Below are positions 1 to 5,250 of a DNA stretch of 5,250 bases, in pieces (position 1 is the stretch's first letter; each line of letters begins with the position of its first letter). The DNA is from Oscillospiraceae bacterium (lineage in GTDB: Bacteria; Bacillota; Clostridia; Oscillospirales; Ruminococcaceae), in the NCBI GenBank assembly GCA_014796735.1, contig JAAVIG010000179.1, forward strand, positions 1 through 5,250, written 5' to 3'. Both the position numbers and the translations under genes were made by a program. The notes under the pieces were generated by a model. The model was not told where the DNA came from. It did no database searches and saw only the letters and a list, made by a program, of their open reading frames with translations.

Positions 1-1
1 G

Positions 2-766
2 GGCTTCGAGGTGGTATCGCTTAAGCCCTGCGATAATGAAGACCTTGAACGGGCGGTTATCGACGCGGCGGACGAAAAAACGATCCTTGTCTCCGTTATG
101 GCGGTAAACAACGAAACGGGCTTTATAATTGACACAAAAAAGGTCTACGAGGGCGTAAAAAGGAAAAATCCCGGCTGCACGGTGCATGTGGACGGTGTAC
201 AGGGCTTTTGCAAAGTCCCCCTTTACGGAGACACCGTAAGCCTTTCGGGTCACAAGATACACGCGCTGAAAGGCATAGGCGCGCTGTATAAAAGCAAAAG
301 CACCCGTTTGCTCCCCATAGCCTACGGCGGAGGACAGCAAAGCGGACTGCGTTCGGGTACGGAGCCTGTGGAGCTTACGGCGTCGCTGAAAGCGGCGGTT
401 GAAGCTTATCCCGAAGCTGTCACAAAATTTTCGGAATTGCGTCACAGGCTTACGGGACATTTGAAGCAATTGGATCGTATTATTATTAACAGCCCCGAAA
501 ACGGTATTGATAATATACTTAATTTTTCGGTACCCGGAGTAAGAAGCGAGATAATGCTGCATTTTCTTGAAGAAAAAAACATATATGTTTCCAGCGGCTC
601 CGCCTGTTCAAAGGGAAAGATAAGCCCCGTTCTGTCCGCCTTGGGCATTTCAAGGGAAAGAGCGGACAGCGCGGTGAGGGTAAGCTTTTGCAGGGATAAC
701 ACCGAAGCCGAGGTGGATATATTGGCGCAGGCTTTGGAGGACGGAATAAAAAGGTTCAGGCGGTAA
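2..766 (+). CDS. Cysteine desulfurase (NifS/IscS family), 5'-truncated by window edge
   Basis: PLP enzyme that takes sulfur from L-cysteine as a persulfide, leaving alanine. The reading frame is open to the left edge (Gly-Phe-Glu precede the GTG at 11), so that GTG is an internal Val codon and about the first third of the protein is missing. Numbering from that Val, I see NNETG (33-37), HVDGVQ with the PLP-contacting Asp61 and Gln64, SGHK with the Schiff-base Lys82 (nt 254-256), GLRSGT (112-117) and SSGSACS with the catalytic Cys199 (nt 605-607). It therefore appears catalytically complete. It lies 29 nt upstream of thiI and is probably co-transcribed with it. In Bacillus subtilis the desulfurase beside thiI (NifZ) is a dedicated sulfur donor to ThiI, and I infer the same role here. 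A general IscS-like role in Fe-S assembly cannot be excluded, but no iscU or other Fe-S scaffold gene is visible. Confidence 0.95.
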   Translation, partial: GFEVVSLKPCDNEDLERAVIDAADEKTILVSVMAVNNETGFIIDTKKVYEGVKRKNPGCTVHVDGVQGFCKVPLYGDTVSLSGHKIHALKGIGALYKSKSTRLLPIAYGGGQQSGLRSGTEPVELTASLKAAVEAYPEAVTKFSELRHRLTGHLKQLDRIIINSPENGIDNILNFSVPGVRSEIMLHFLEEKNIYVSSGSACSKGKISPVLSALGISRERADSAVRVSFCRDNTEAEVDILAQALEDGIKRFRR

Positions 767-795
767 ACAGGTAAACAAGAGAGGAAATAAAGATC

Positions 796-1965
796 ATGGA
801 AGTTATTATGGCAAAATACGGCGAAATTGCTTTGAAAGGCTTAAACAGAAGCAATTTTGAGGATATGTTGGTAAAAAACATAAAAAGACGGCTGGACAAG
901 ATCGGAAAATTTGACGTTACCCGCCGTCAGTCAACCATTTACGTACAGCCCCTTGACGAAAGCTGCGATCTGGACTTGGCGGTAAAAAAGGTAAGTCACG
1001 TTTTCGGAATCGCCGCCGTTCAGCGTTCTGCGGTGTTCAAAAAGGATATGGAGGAGATAGTCAGGCAGTCAATACCTTACTTAAAAGACGCTCTTGAAAG
1101 AGCCAAAAGCTTTAAGGTGGAGGCAAAGCGTTCCGATAAAAGCTTTCCCCTTACCAGTCCTCAGATACAGCAGGAGTTGGGCGGCGCGCTGTCGGACGCT
1201 TACCCTCATCTGATAACAGATGTTCATAACCCCGATATAACCGTTCTGGTGGAGATAAGAGATAAGGGAGCCTACATCAACGCGGAAAAAATACCCGCTG
1301 TGGGCGGTATGCCCGTGGGAAGCAACGGAAACGCGCTTTTGCTGCTGTCGGGCGGTATCGACAGTCCAGTCGCCGCCTTTATGATGGCAAAAAGAGGGCT
1401 TCGGGTTGACGCAATACATTTTCAAAGCCCCCCTTACACCTCCGAAAGAGCCTTGATGAAGGTGGAAAGCCTTTGCGAAAAGCTTACCGAGTACTGCGGC
1501 AGCATACGCTTCTACTGCGTTCCCTTTACGGAGATACAGGAAGCTCTTCGGGATAACTGCAGCGGCGATTACTTTACCGTTATCATGCGCAGGCTTATGC
1601 TTAAAATAGCCAACGTCATCTGCGAGAGAGGTCACTGCGGCGCGCTTATCACGGGGGAAAGCGTGGGGCAGGTAGCAAGCCAGACCTTGGCGGCTATCGG
1701 CTGCACCGATAAAGCGGCGGACTATCCCGTGTTAAGACCACTTGTGGGCATGGACAAAAAGGAGATAGTGGAGATCGCAAGAAAGATAGACACCTTCGAG
1801 ACCTCTATACTGCCTTACGAGGACTGCTGCACGGTATTTACCCCCAAGCACCCCAAAACCAAGCCTGTTCTTGAAGACGTTCTGGCGGAGGAGGCAAAGT
1901 TCGATTTCGAGCCGTTGATCAAAAAGGCTATAGACGGCATAACGGTAAAGGATTTTAAGCTTTAA
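796..1965 (+). CDS. thiI: tRNA 4-thiouridine synthase ThiI (short form, no rhodanese domain)
   Basis: Cytoplasmic enzyme that adenylates U8 of tRNA with ATP and replaces its oxygen with sulfur. In many bacteria it also takes part in thiamine thiazole sulfur transfer. The 389-aa protein has an N-terminal ferredoxin-like part beginning MEVIMAKYGEIALKG, a THUMP region around residues 60-165, the GGMPVGSNGNALLLL lead-in, and a PP-loop ATPase motif SGGIDS at 185-190. The family block GESVGQVASQTLAAI is at 287-301, and PYEDCC (340-345) carries the Cys equivalent to the persulfide/disulfide Cys of E. coli ThiI. It ends soon after that block, so the C-terminal rhodanese domain of the enterobacterial form is absent, as is usual in Firmicutes. 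The start at 796 keeps the family N-terminus and follows a GAGAGG site at 779-784; the in-frame ATG at 808 would remove four residues. The desulfurase just upstream is the likely sulfur donor. Confidence 0.97.
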   Translation: MEVIMAKYGEIALKGLNRSNFEDMLVKNIKRRLDKIGKFDVTRRQSTIYVQPLDESCDLDLAVKKVSHVFGIAAVQRSAVFKKDMEEIVRQSIPYLKDALERAKSFKVEAKRSDKSFPLTSPQIQQELGGALSDAYPHLITDVHNPDITVLVEIRDKGAYINAEKIPAVGGMPVGSNGNALLLLSGGIDSPVAAFMMAKRGLRVDAIHFQSPPYTSERALMKVESLCEKLTEYCGSIRFYCVPFTEIQEALRDNCSGDYFTVIMRRLMLKIANVICERGHCGALITGESVGQVASQTLAAIGCTDKAADYPVLRPLVGMDKKEIVEIARKIDTFETSILPYEDCCTVFTPKHPKTKPVLEDVLAEEAKFDFEPLIKKAIDGITVKDFKL

Positions 1966-2054
1966 TTAGGAGCACTGCCTTGATTTGATAAAAAGCTTTA
2001 TTGTTTCAAAATACTTTTGGAAAAATATATAAAAAAGCAGGTAATATTTAGAAT
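1966..2054. other. AT-rich thiI-pncC gap with a weak hairpin
   Basis: This 89-nt gap is much richer in A+T than the flanking genes. It holds an AT-rich stem: CAAAA (2007-2011), loop TAC, TTTTG (2015-2019), extended outward by mostly A-T pairs to about 1999 and 2027. No U-tract follows on the + strand, so it is not a standard intrinsic terminator. A very weak promoter-like pair (TTGTTT at 2001-2006 and TATATA at 2026-2031) overlaps the stem with a spacer of 19, longer than usual. The gene downstream has only a weak Shine-Dalgarno (CAGG at 2038-2041, 13 nt before the ATG). Whether pncC is in the thiI operon or has its own promoter cannot be settled from this sequence. Confidence 0.35.
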
Positions 2055-2582
2055 ATGAGTACAGAATTTAAAAGAGATATTGACAAACATGCGGAAAATG
2101 TAGTACAATTACTGTTGAGGCTAAATAAAAAAGCGGCTTCCGCCGAAAGCTGCACCGGCGGTCTTGTTTCCGCCGCCATAACCTCGATCAGCGGCTCCTC
2201 GGAGGTTTTTGACATGGGCATTTGCAGCTACGCCAACAGGATAAAGCATGATAAGCTGAATGTGCCCGAGGAATATCTCGAAAAGTACGGAGCGGTATCG
2301 GAACAGACGGCAAAGGCAATGGCAGAGGGCGTTATGAGAGCCGCTGAAAGCGATTTCGGAATCTCGACGACGGGCATTGCGGGGCCTACGGGCGGAACAG
2401 AGGAAAAACCCGTGGGAACTGTCTGGATAGGCGTTTGCGGGAAAAGCGGTTCAAGAGCCGAAAGGTTTTTGTTTGAAACGGCGGGCTGCCCCGAGGATAT
2501 GACAAAACGCGAATATATACGCTCGCAGGCTGTTCTCACCGCGCTTAAAATGCTTGAAGCGCAAATATTAAGCGAGGGTTGA
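2055..2582 (+). CDS. pncC: Nicotinamide-nucleotide amidohydrolase PncC (stand-alone CinA C-terminal domain)
   Basis: Cytoplasmic enzyme that deamidates nicotinamide mononucleotide to nicotinate mononucleotide in the pyridine nucleotide cycle, recycling NMN such as that released by bacterial DNA ligase. The 175-aa protein is essentially one CinA C-terminal domain. It shows AESCTGG at 30-36, with Ser32 the likely catalytic Ser of the family, then CSYANRIKHDKL (57-68), YGAVSEQTAKAMAEG (78-92), and the glycine-rich signature TGIAGPTGG (106-114) leading into KPVGTVWIG (118-126). A terminal helix carries KREYIRSQA (151-159). The N-terminal molybdopterin-binding-like (MoCF) domain of full CinA is absent, as in E. 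coli PncC. The ATG at 2055 is the only in-frame start that retains the first helix ahead of AESCTGG. The Shine-Dalgarno is weak. The function is assigned from the family; in Gram-positive species this domain is often annotated competence-damage-inducible protein A. Confidence 0.93.
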   Translation: MSTEFKRDIDKHAENVVQLLLRLNKKAASAESCTGGLVSAAITSISGSSEVFDMGICSYANRIKHDKLNVPEEYLEKYGAVSEQTAKAMAEGVMRAAESDFGISTTGIAGPTGGTEEKPVGTVWIGVCGKSGSRAERFLFETAGCPEDMTKREYIRSQAVLTALKMLEAQILSEG

Positions 2583-2651
2583 GCAAGGAACAAGGAATCA
2601 GCAATAAATATATAAATCGCATTTTTGTAAAGACATGAGAGGAAAAGTATC

Positions 2652-2812
2652 GAGCATGTATTCATAGGATATTGTACGCGTCTTTTCGGCAAATTTTTCC
2701 GATAGCTGCGTCAAAACTCCTTGACGGGCAAGAGCCCGCCTGCGGATTTTTTTCTTGCTCTCGAAAAAATTATGCTCGAAAATCCACGCACAAATCCTAT
2801 GAATACAAGCTC
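2652..2812. mobile_element. MITE-like imperfect palindrome with 19-nt terminal inverted repeats
   Basis: The left end (2652-2670, GAGC then ATGTATTCATAGGAT) and the reverse complement of the right end (2794-2812) match at 18 of 19 positions, including the perfect 13-mer GTATTCATAGGAT. The symmetry continues inward imperfectly: with small gaps, the arms 2652-2706 and 2757-2812 pair at about 47 positions by hand alignment. The 50-nt centre contains two small hairpins, GTCAA/TTGAC (2710-2725) and CGGGC-AAGA-GCCCG (2725-2738), followed by seven Ts at 2747-2753. It holds no credible ORF and encodes no transposase. I see no clear target-site duplication directly at the ends. This shape fits a non-autonomous miniature inverted-repeat element or a dispersed palindromic repeat. 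If transcribed, it would fold into one long hairpin ahead of the sortase genes, so a role as RNA processing site or attenuator is possible. The mobile-element label is an inference from structure; copy number elsewhere in the genome is unknown. Confidence 0.6.
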
Positions 2813-2820
2813 TTACAAAA

Positions 2821-2830
2821 AAGGAAAGTG
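2821..2830 (+). promoter_or_regulatory. Shine-Dalgarno of first sortase gene
   Basis: AAGGAAAGTG lies 6 nt before the ATG at 2837 and begins only 8 nt beyond the end of the palindrome. Thus the whole translation-initiation region fits in the 24 nt between the element and the gene. I found no convincing -35/-10 pair in 2583-2836, so the promoter of the sortase array is not identified. Confidence 0.6.
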
Positions 2831-2836
2831 ATTTAA

Positions 2837-3937
2837 ATGATTGATTATACCGTAAGGCCTCCCGCGGCAAGGAGCAAGGGAAAACAGGAGAACGCTTTCA
2901 AACGTCTGCTTATCTCCGTTTTTCCGTGGAAGGGCGACGACGCGGCGGAAATGATAAGAAAAACAGTGTTTATCGGCGCGGTGATTACGTTTGCGATAAC
3001 GGGCGGAACGTTAATCAAAGATGTTTCGGGCGAGATGATCCAAAAATACGTGGTCGATACCCAAATTCAGGATATAAAGGATCAGGCAAGCGTCGGAAGC
3101 CTTAATCTTGATGAAGAGATAATCGAAGAGATAAAAAGCGAAAAGCCCTATATAAGAGAAGATATGATGAGCCTTTACGATATAAACGACGATCTGATCG
3201 GTTGGATCAACGTTGGCGGAGAGGACAAGATCATAGATCTACCCGTGGTTCAGACGAATAACAACGACAAGTACCTGAATACCGACTTTTACGGCAACAG
3301 CAGCAAGTCGGGTACGATATTCGCCGATTACAGATGCGCGTTTACAAGGGGTATGCCCTCGGACTTCACCATACTTTACGGACACAATACCTATTCCTCC
3401 ACCGCCTTTTCAAAGCTGGGAAGATATTACTACGACAAAGACAATCCCGATCCGGACGCGGACAAATCGATAAGCTTCTACCGGAAGCACCCCACGATCA
3501 CCTTTGATACATTGGCGCAGAAGGGTACCTACAAGGTATTTGCGGTCTGTCTTTTCAACACCGACGAGCAGTACGGCGAGGTTTACAACTACCTGCGCTA
3601 CGGCGAGGCGTTCAAGGATAAAGACGATTTCAACAGCTACATTCTCGATATAATGGACAGAAGCTGTATACTTACCGATGTTGATCTTACCTACGGCGAC
3701 GAGATACTTTGCATGTCCACCTGTGCTTTTCCCATAAGCAACGACCTGAGAAACGCCCGCTACGGCATTTTCGCAAGGAAGGTAAGAGAGGGAGAAAGCG
3801 ACGAGGTCGATGTTACCAAGGCATCGAGGACCTACTACTGGAAAGGCTGGGAGCAGCTGGATAACGCGGGCATCTCCAGCAAAAACGCTCAAAGAACGTG
3901 GGACACAAGCAAGCTGCTCAGCTATCAAGAGGATTGA
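2837..3937 (+). CDS. Class B sortase, first copy of tandem array
   Basis: Membrane-anchored cysteine transpeptidase that would cleave a C-terminal sorting signal of an exported protein and join it to the cell wall or another protein. The 366-aa protein has a basic cytoplasmic head (1-42, with YTVRPPAARSKGKQ at 4-17), one membrane segment around 43-60 (TVFIGAVITFAITGGTLI), a charged linker to about 110, then the sortase domain. Class B features are DDLIGWINV (118-126), the IDLPVVQT/NDKYL block (133-147), FYGNSSKSGTIFADYR (151-166), catalytic His183 in YGHN, catalytic Cys296 in MSTC (nt 3722-3724) and the likely catalytic Arg308. A tail from about 318 to 366, with YYWKGW and WDTSKLLSY, lies beyond the catalytic Arg. 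The protein is longer than a typical SrtB (about 240 aa) because of head, linker and tail. It sits 33 nt before the second copy, probably in one operon. Its substrate is unknown; no sorting-signal protein is in view. Confidence 0.93.
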   Translation: MIDYTVRPPAARSKGKQENAFKRLLISVFPWKGDDAAEMIRKTVFIGAVITFAITGGTLIKDVSGEMIQKYVVDTQIQDIKDQASVGSLNLDEEIIEEIKSEKPYIREDMMSLYDINDDLIGWINVGGEDKIIDLPVVQTNNNDKYLNTDFYGNSSKSGTIFADYRCAFTRGMPSDFTILYGHNTYSSTAFSKLGRYYYDKDNPDPDADKSISFYRKHPTITFDTLAQKGTYKVFAVCLFNTDEQYGEVYNYLRYGEAFKDKDDFNSYILDIMDRSCILTDVDLTYGDEILCMSTCAFPISNDLRNARYGIFARKVREGESDEVDVTKASRTYYWKGWEQLDNAGISSKNAQRTWDTSKLLSYQED

Positions 3938-3960
3938 TCCGGAAAATTATAAATAAACCA

Positions 3961-3968
3961 AAGAAAGG
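3961..3968 (+). promoter_or_regulatory. Shine-Dalgarno deciding the second sortase start
   Basis: AAGAAAGG ends only 2 nt before the ATG at 3971 but 11 nt before the in-frame ATG at 3980. Only the latter spacing is functional, and it matches the spacing of the first copy (AGGA 11 nt before its ATG). Starting at 3980 also aligns MVNYTVRPP with MIDYTVRPP of the first copy, so 3980 is preferred over 3971. Confidence 0.65.
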
Positions 3969-3979
3969 CAATGATAACA

Positions 3980-5074
3980 ATGGTAAATTACACGGTCAGG
4001 CCCCCTGCCGCAAGAAGCAAGGGTAAACAAAAATGCGCTTTTGTGCGCTTTCTGATGTCGATTTTTCCCGTAAAAGGGGACGAAGCGGCGGAGGTTGTCA
4101 GAAAAATAGTTTTTATCGGGGCGGTTATAGCCTTTGCGATAACGGGCGGATCGCTTATCAAGGACGTTTCCGGCGAGATCGTTCAGAAATACGTTGTGGA
4201 AGGACAGATACAGGATATTAAGCAGCAGGCAAGCAGCGGCAACCTTAATCTGAACGAAGAGGAGATCAAGGAGATCAAGGAAGAAAAGCCCTACTTAAGA
4301 GAAGAGCTTATGAGCCTGTACGCCATAAACCGCGATCTTGTGGGCTGGATAAACTTAGGGGAAAACGACAGGATAATAGATTATCCCGTAGTTCAGACCA
4401 CCGATAACGACAAGTATCTTACCACAGACTTTTACGGAAATTACAGCAAATCCGGCACCATCTTCGTGGATTACAGAAGCAAATTTTCCGAAGGCGGCGA
4501 CGCTACGGACTTTCTGGTGCTTTACGGACACAACACATATTCCTCTGTCGCATTTTCCAAGCTTACAAGATATTTCTACGACAAGGACAATCAGGACCCC
4601 AACGCCGACCTGAACCTAAGCTTTTACCAAAAGCACCCCACCATAAATTTTGACACCTTGGCGGAGGAGGGTACTTATAAAGTATTCGCGGTATGTCTTT
4701 TCAACACCGAGGAGCAGTACGGCGAGGTCTACAACTATCTGCGCAAGGGAAAGCTTTTTAACGACAAGGACGATTTCAACAATTATGTGCTTGATATAAT
4801 GGACAGAAGCGTTTTGTTTACCGATGTCGATCTGACCTACGGCGACGAGATAATCTGCATGTCCACCTGCTACTTCCCATTCGGCATGGATTACGAAAAC
4901 GTGCGCTGCGTTATCTTTGCGAGAAAGGTAAGAGACGGCGAAAGCCCCGAGGTGGACACCTCAAAGGCCTACAGAAACTATTATTGGATGGGCTGGCAGC
5001 AGGCAGTCGACAGGAATATCTGCAGCGCTTACGCTAAAAGAGCGTGGGACACAAGCAAGCTGTTAAGCTATTAA
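3980..5074 (+). CDS. Class B sortase, second copy of tandem array
   Basis: Paralog of the preceding gene, about 262 identical residues of about 363 aligned by hand (roughly 72%), with the same predicted reaction and membrane topology. The preferred start gives 364 aa; the upstream ATG at 3971 would add three residues. In order: head with YTVRPPAARSKGKQ at 4-17, membrane segment around 43-60 (IVFIGAVIAFAITGGSLI), charged linker, RDLVGWINL, IDYPVVQT and NDKYL, FYGNYSKSGTIFVDYR, catalytic His in YGHN, catalytic Cys in MSTC, and an Arg 12 residues later as in the first copy. It has the same Tyr/Trp-rich tail ending WDTSKLLSY, but stops three residues earlier. The IDYPV and SGTIFVDYR blocks are close to SrtB of Staphylococcus aureus. 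It differs most from copy 1 between the Cys and Arg, a loop that flanks the active site. A third related gene starts 18 nt downstream, so co-transcription is likely. Confidence 0.93.
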   Translation: MVNYTVRPPAARSKGKQKCAFVRFLMSIFPVKGDEAAEVVRKIVFIGAVIAFAITGGSLIKDVSGEIVQKYVVEGQIQDIKQQASSGNLNLNEEEIKEIKEEKPYLREELMSLYAINRDLVGWINLGENDRIIDYPVVQTTDNDKYLTTDFYGNYSKSGTIFVDYRSKFSEGGDATDFLVLYGHNTYSSVAFSKLTRYFYDKDNQDPNADLNLSFYQKHPTINFDTLAEEGTYKVFAVCLFNTEEQYGEVYNYLRKGKLFNDKDDFNNYVLDIMDRSVLFTDVDLTYGDEIICMSTCYFPFGMDYENVRCVIFARKVRDGESPEVDTSKAYRNYYWMGWQQAVDRNICSAYAKRAWDTSKLLSY

Positions 5075-5079
5075 ACAAG

Positions 5080-5085
5080 GGAGGA
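5080..5085 (+). promoter_or_regulatory. Strong Shine-Dalgarno of third array gene
   Basis: GGGAGG lies 7 nt before the ATG at 5093, inside the 18-nt gap after the second sortase. It is the strongest ribosome site in the window and supports a real gene starting there, even though the ORF is cut by the window end. Confidence 0.7.
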
Positions 5086-5092
5086 AAATACT

Positions 5093-5250
5093 ATGGCCGA
5101 GCATGTTAAAAAACGCGAAAACGCATTTGTAAAAATGTTTATACCCAACAAAAATGACAGTGTCGGAGCCTTTATCAGAAAAATAATCGTTATTGTCTGC
5201 CTTGCGGTGTTTATCGGCTGCGGAGTTTATATACTTACTGATTTTTCGAC
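5093..5250 (+). CDS. Third sortase-array paralog, N-terminal part only (3'-truncated by window edge)
   Basis: An open frame of 52 codons runs off the right edge, beginning MAEHVKKRENAFVKMFIP. Residues 7-52 align with the membrane-anchor region of the two sortases upstream: KRENAF matches KQENAF of copy 1, then comes a short Pro/Lys/Asp stretch, an IRK positive cluster matching their RK, and a hydrophobic membrane segment around 31-48 (IIVIVCLAVFIGCGVYIL) followed by TDFS, where the others have KDVS. It is shorter ahead of the membrane and lacks the YTVRPPAARSKGKQ head. The position, the 18-nt spacing and the anchor similarity suggest a third class B sortase, but no catalytic residue is visible. 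It could instead be another membrane protein that shares the anchor. Confidence 0.7.
   Translation, partial: MAEHVKKRENAFVKMFIPNKNDSVGAFIRKIIVIVCLAVFIGCGVYILTDFS

Noticed and set aside
11..13. GTG as the true start of the desulfurase
   Set aside because: The frame is open upstream to the window edge, with Gly-Phe-Glu fitting the family before this Val, and the PLP-binding N-terminal part would be missing from a protein starting here.
1081..1635. Minus-strand ORF of 184 codons inside thiI
   Set aside because: It is wholly antisense to a well-conserved gene with a complete set of family motifs and its translation resembles no protein I know. The same applies to the minus-strand ORFs inside the desulfurase, pncC and the first sortase.
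2710..2738. CRISPR-like or riboswitch-like repeats in the pncC-sortase gap
   Set aside because: The repeats are inverted, not regularly spaced direct copies, and I recognise no known riboswitch core. A single imperfect palindrome accounts for them.
2725..2753. Possible intrinsic terminator: CGGGC-AAGA-GCCCG stem with seven Ts downstream
   Set aside because: The T-run begins 8 nt after the 5-bp stem instead of directly behind it, and the stem lies in the centre of the larger palindrome, which explains it better. A terminating effect is still possible but not supported.
2721..2783. Promoter-like hexamers inside the palindrome (TTGACG at 2721, TTGCTC at 2755)
   Set aside because: At normal spacing the -10 positions read GATTTT and GAAAAT, poor matches to TATAAT. 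TTGAC is also explained as one arm of the small GTCAA/TTGAC hairpin.
2598..2870. Minus-strand ORF of 90 codons across the pncC-sortase gap
   Set aside because: It runs through the palindrome and into the start of the sortase gene, has no recognisable domain and no ribosome site that I can see. It is a by-product of the inverted repeat and gene overlap.

Overview
The window looks like chromosomal DNA of a Gram-positive anaerobe of the class Clostridia, probably a Ruminococcus/Oscillospiraceae-type gut bacterium. The reasons are a short ThiI without a rhodanese domain next to a dedicated-type cysteine desulfurase, class B sortases (enzymes of Gram-positive cell surfaces), purine-rich Shine-Dalgarno sites and moderate GC. 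The genus is an inference. All genes read on the + strand.

Region 1 (2-2582) is housekeeping. The 3' two thirds of a PLP-dependent cysteine desulfurase runs in from the left edge. After a 29-nt gap comes thiI, whose product makes 4-thiouridine in tRNA and in many species supplies sulfur for the thiamine thiazole. The desulfurase is the expected sulfur donor for ThiI. After an AT-rich 89-nt gap comes pncC, a stand-alone CinA C-terminal domain (nicotinamide-nucleotide amidase) used in NAD salvage.

Region 2 (2583-2836) is a 254-nt non-coding gap. It is dominated by a roughly 161-bp imperfect palindrome (2652-2812) whose near-perfect 19-nt ends are inverted copies of each other. It looks like a miniature inverted-repeat element or a similar dispersed palindromic repeat. 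Its right end is only 24 nt from the next start codon.

Region 3 (2837-5250, continuing off the right edge) is a tandem array of membrane-anchored class B sortase paralogs. Two are complete, about 72% identical by my manual alignment, and have all three catalytic residues (His, Cys, Arg). A third begins at 5093 and is cut by the window end after 52 codons. Only its membrane-anchor region is visible, but that region aligns with the other two. The complete proteins share a conserved 17-residue cytoplasmic head and a conserved Trp/Tyr-rich tail after the catalytic Arg, neither part of the minimal sortase fold. No LPXTG- or NPQTN-type substrate gene is in the window. The array with its two conserved extensions is the most interesting content, and the palindrome in front of it is second.
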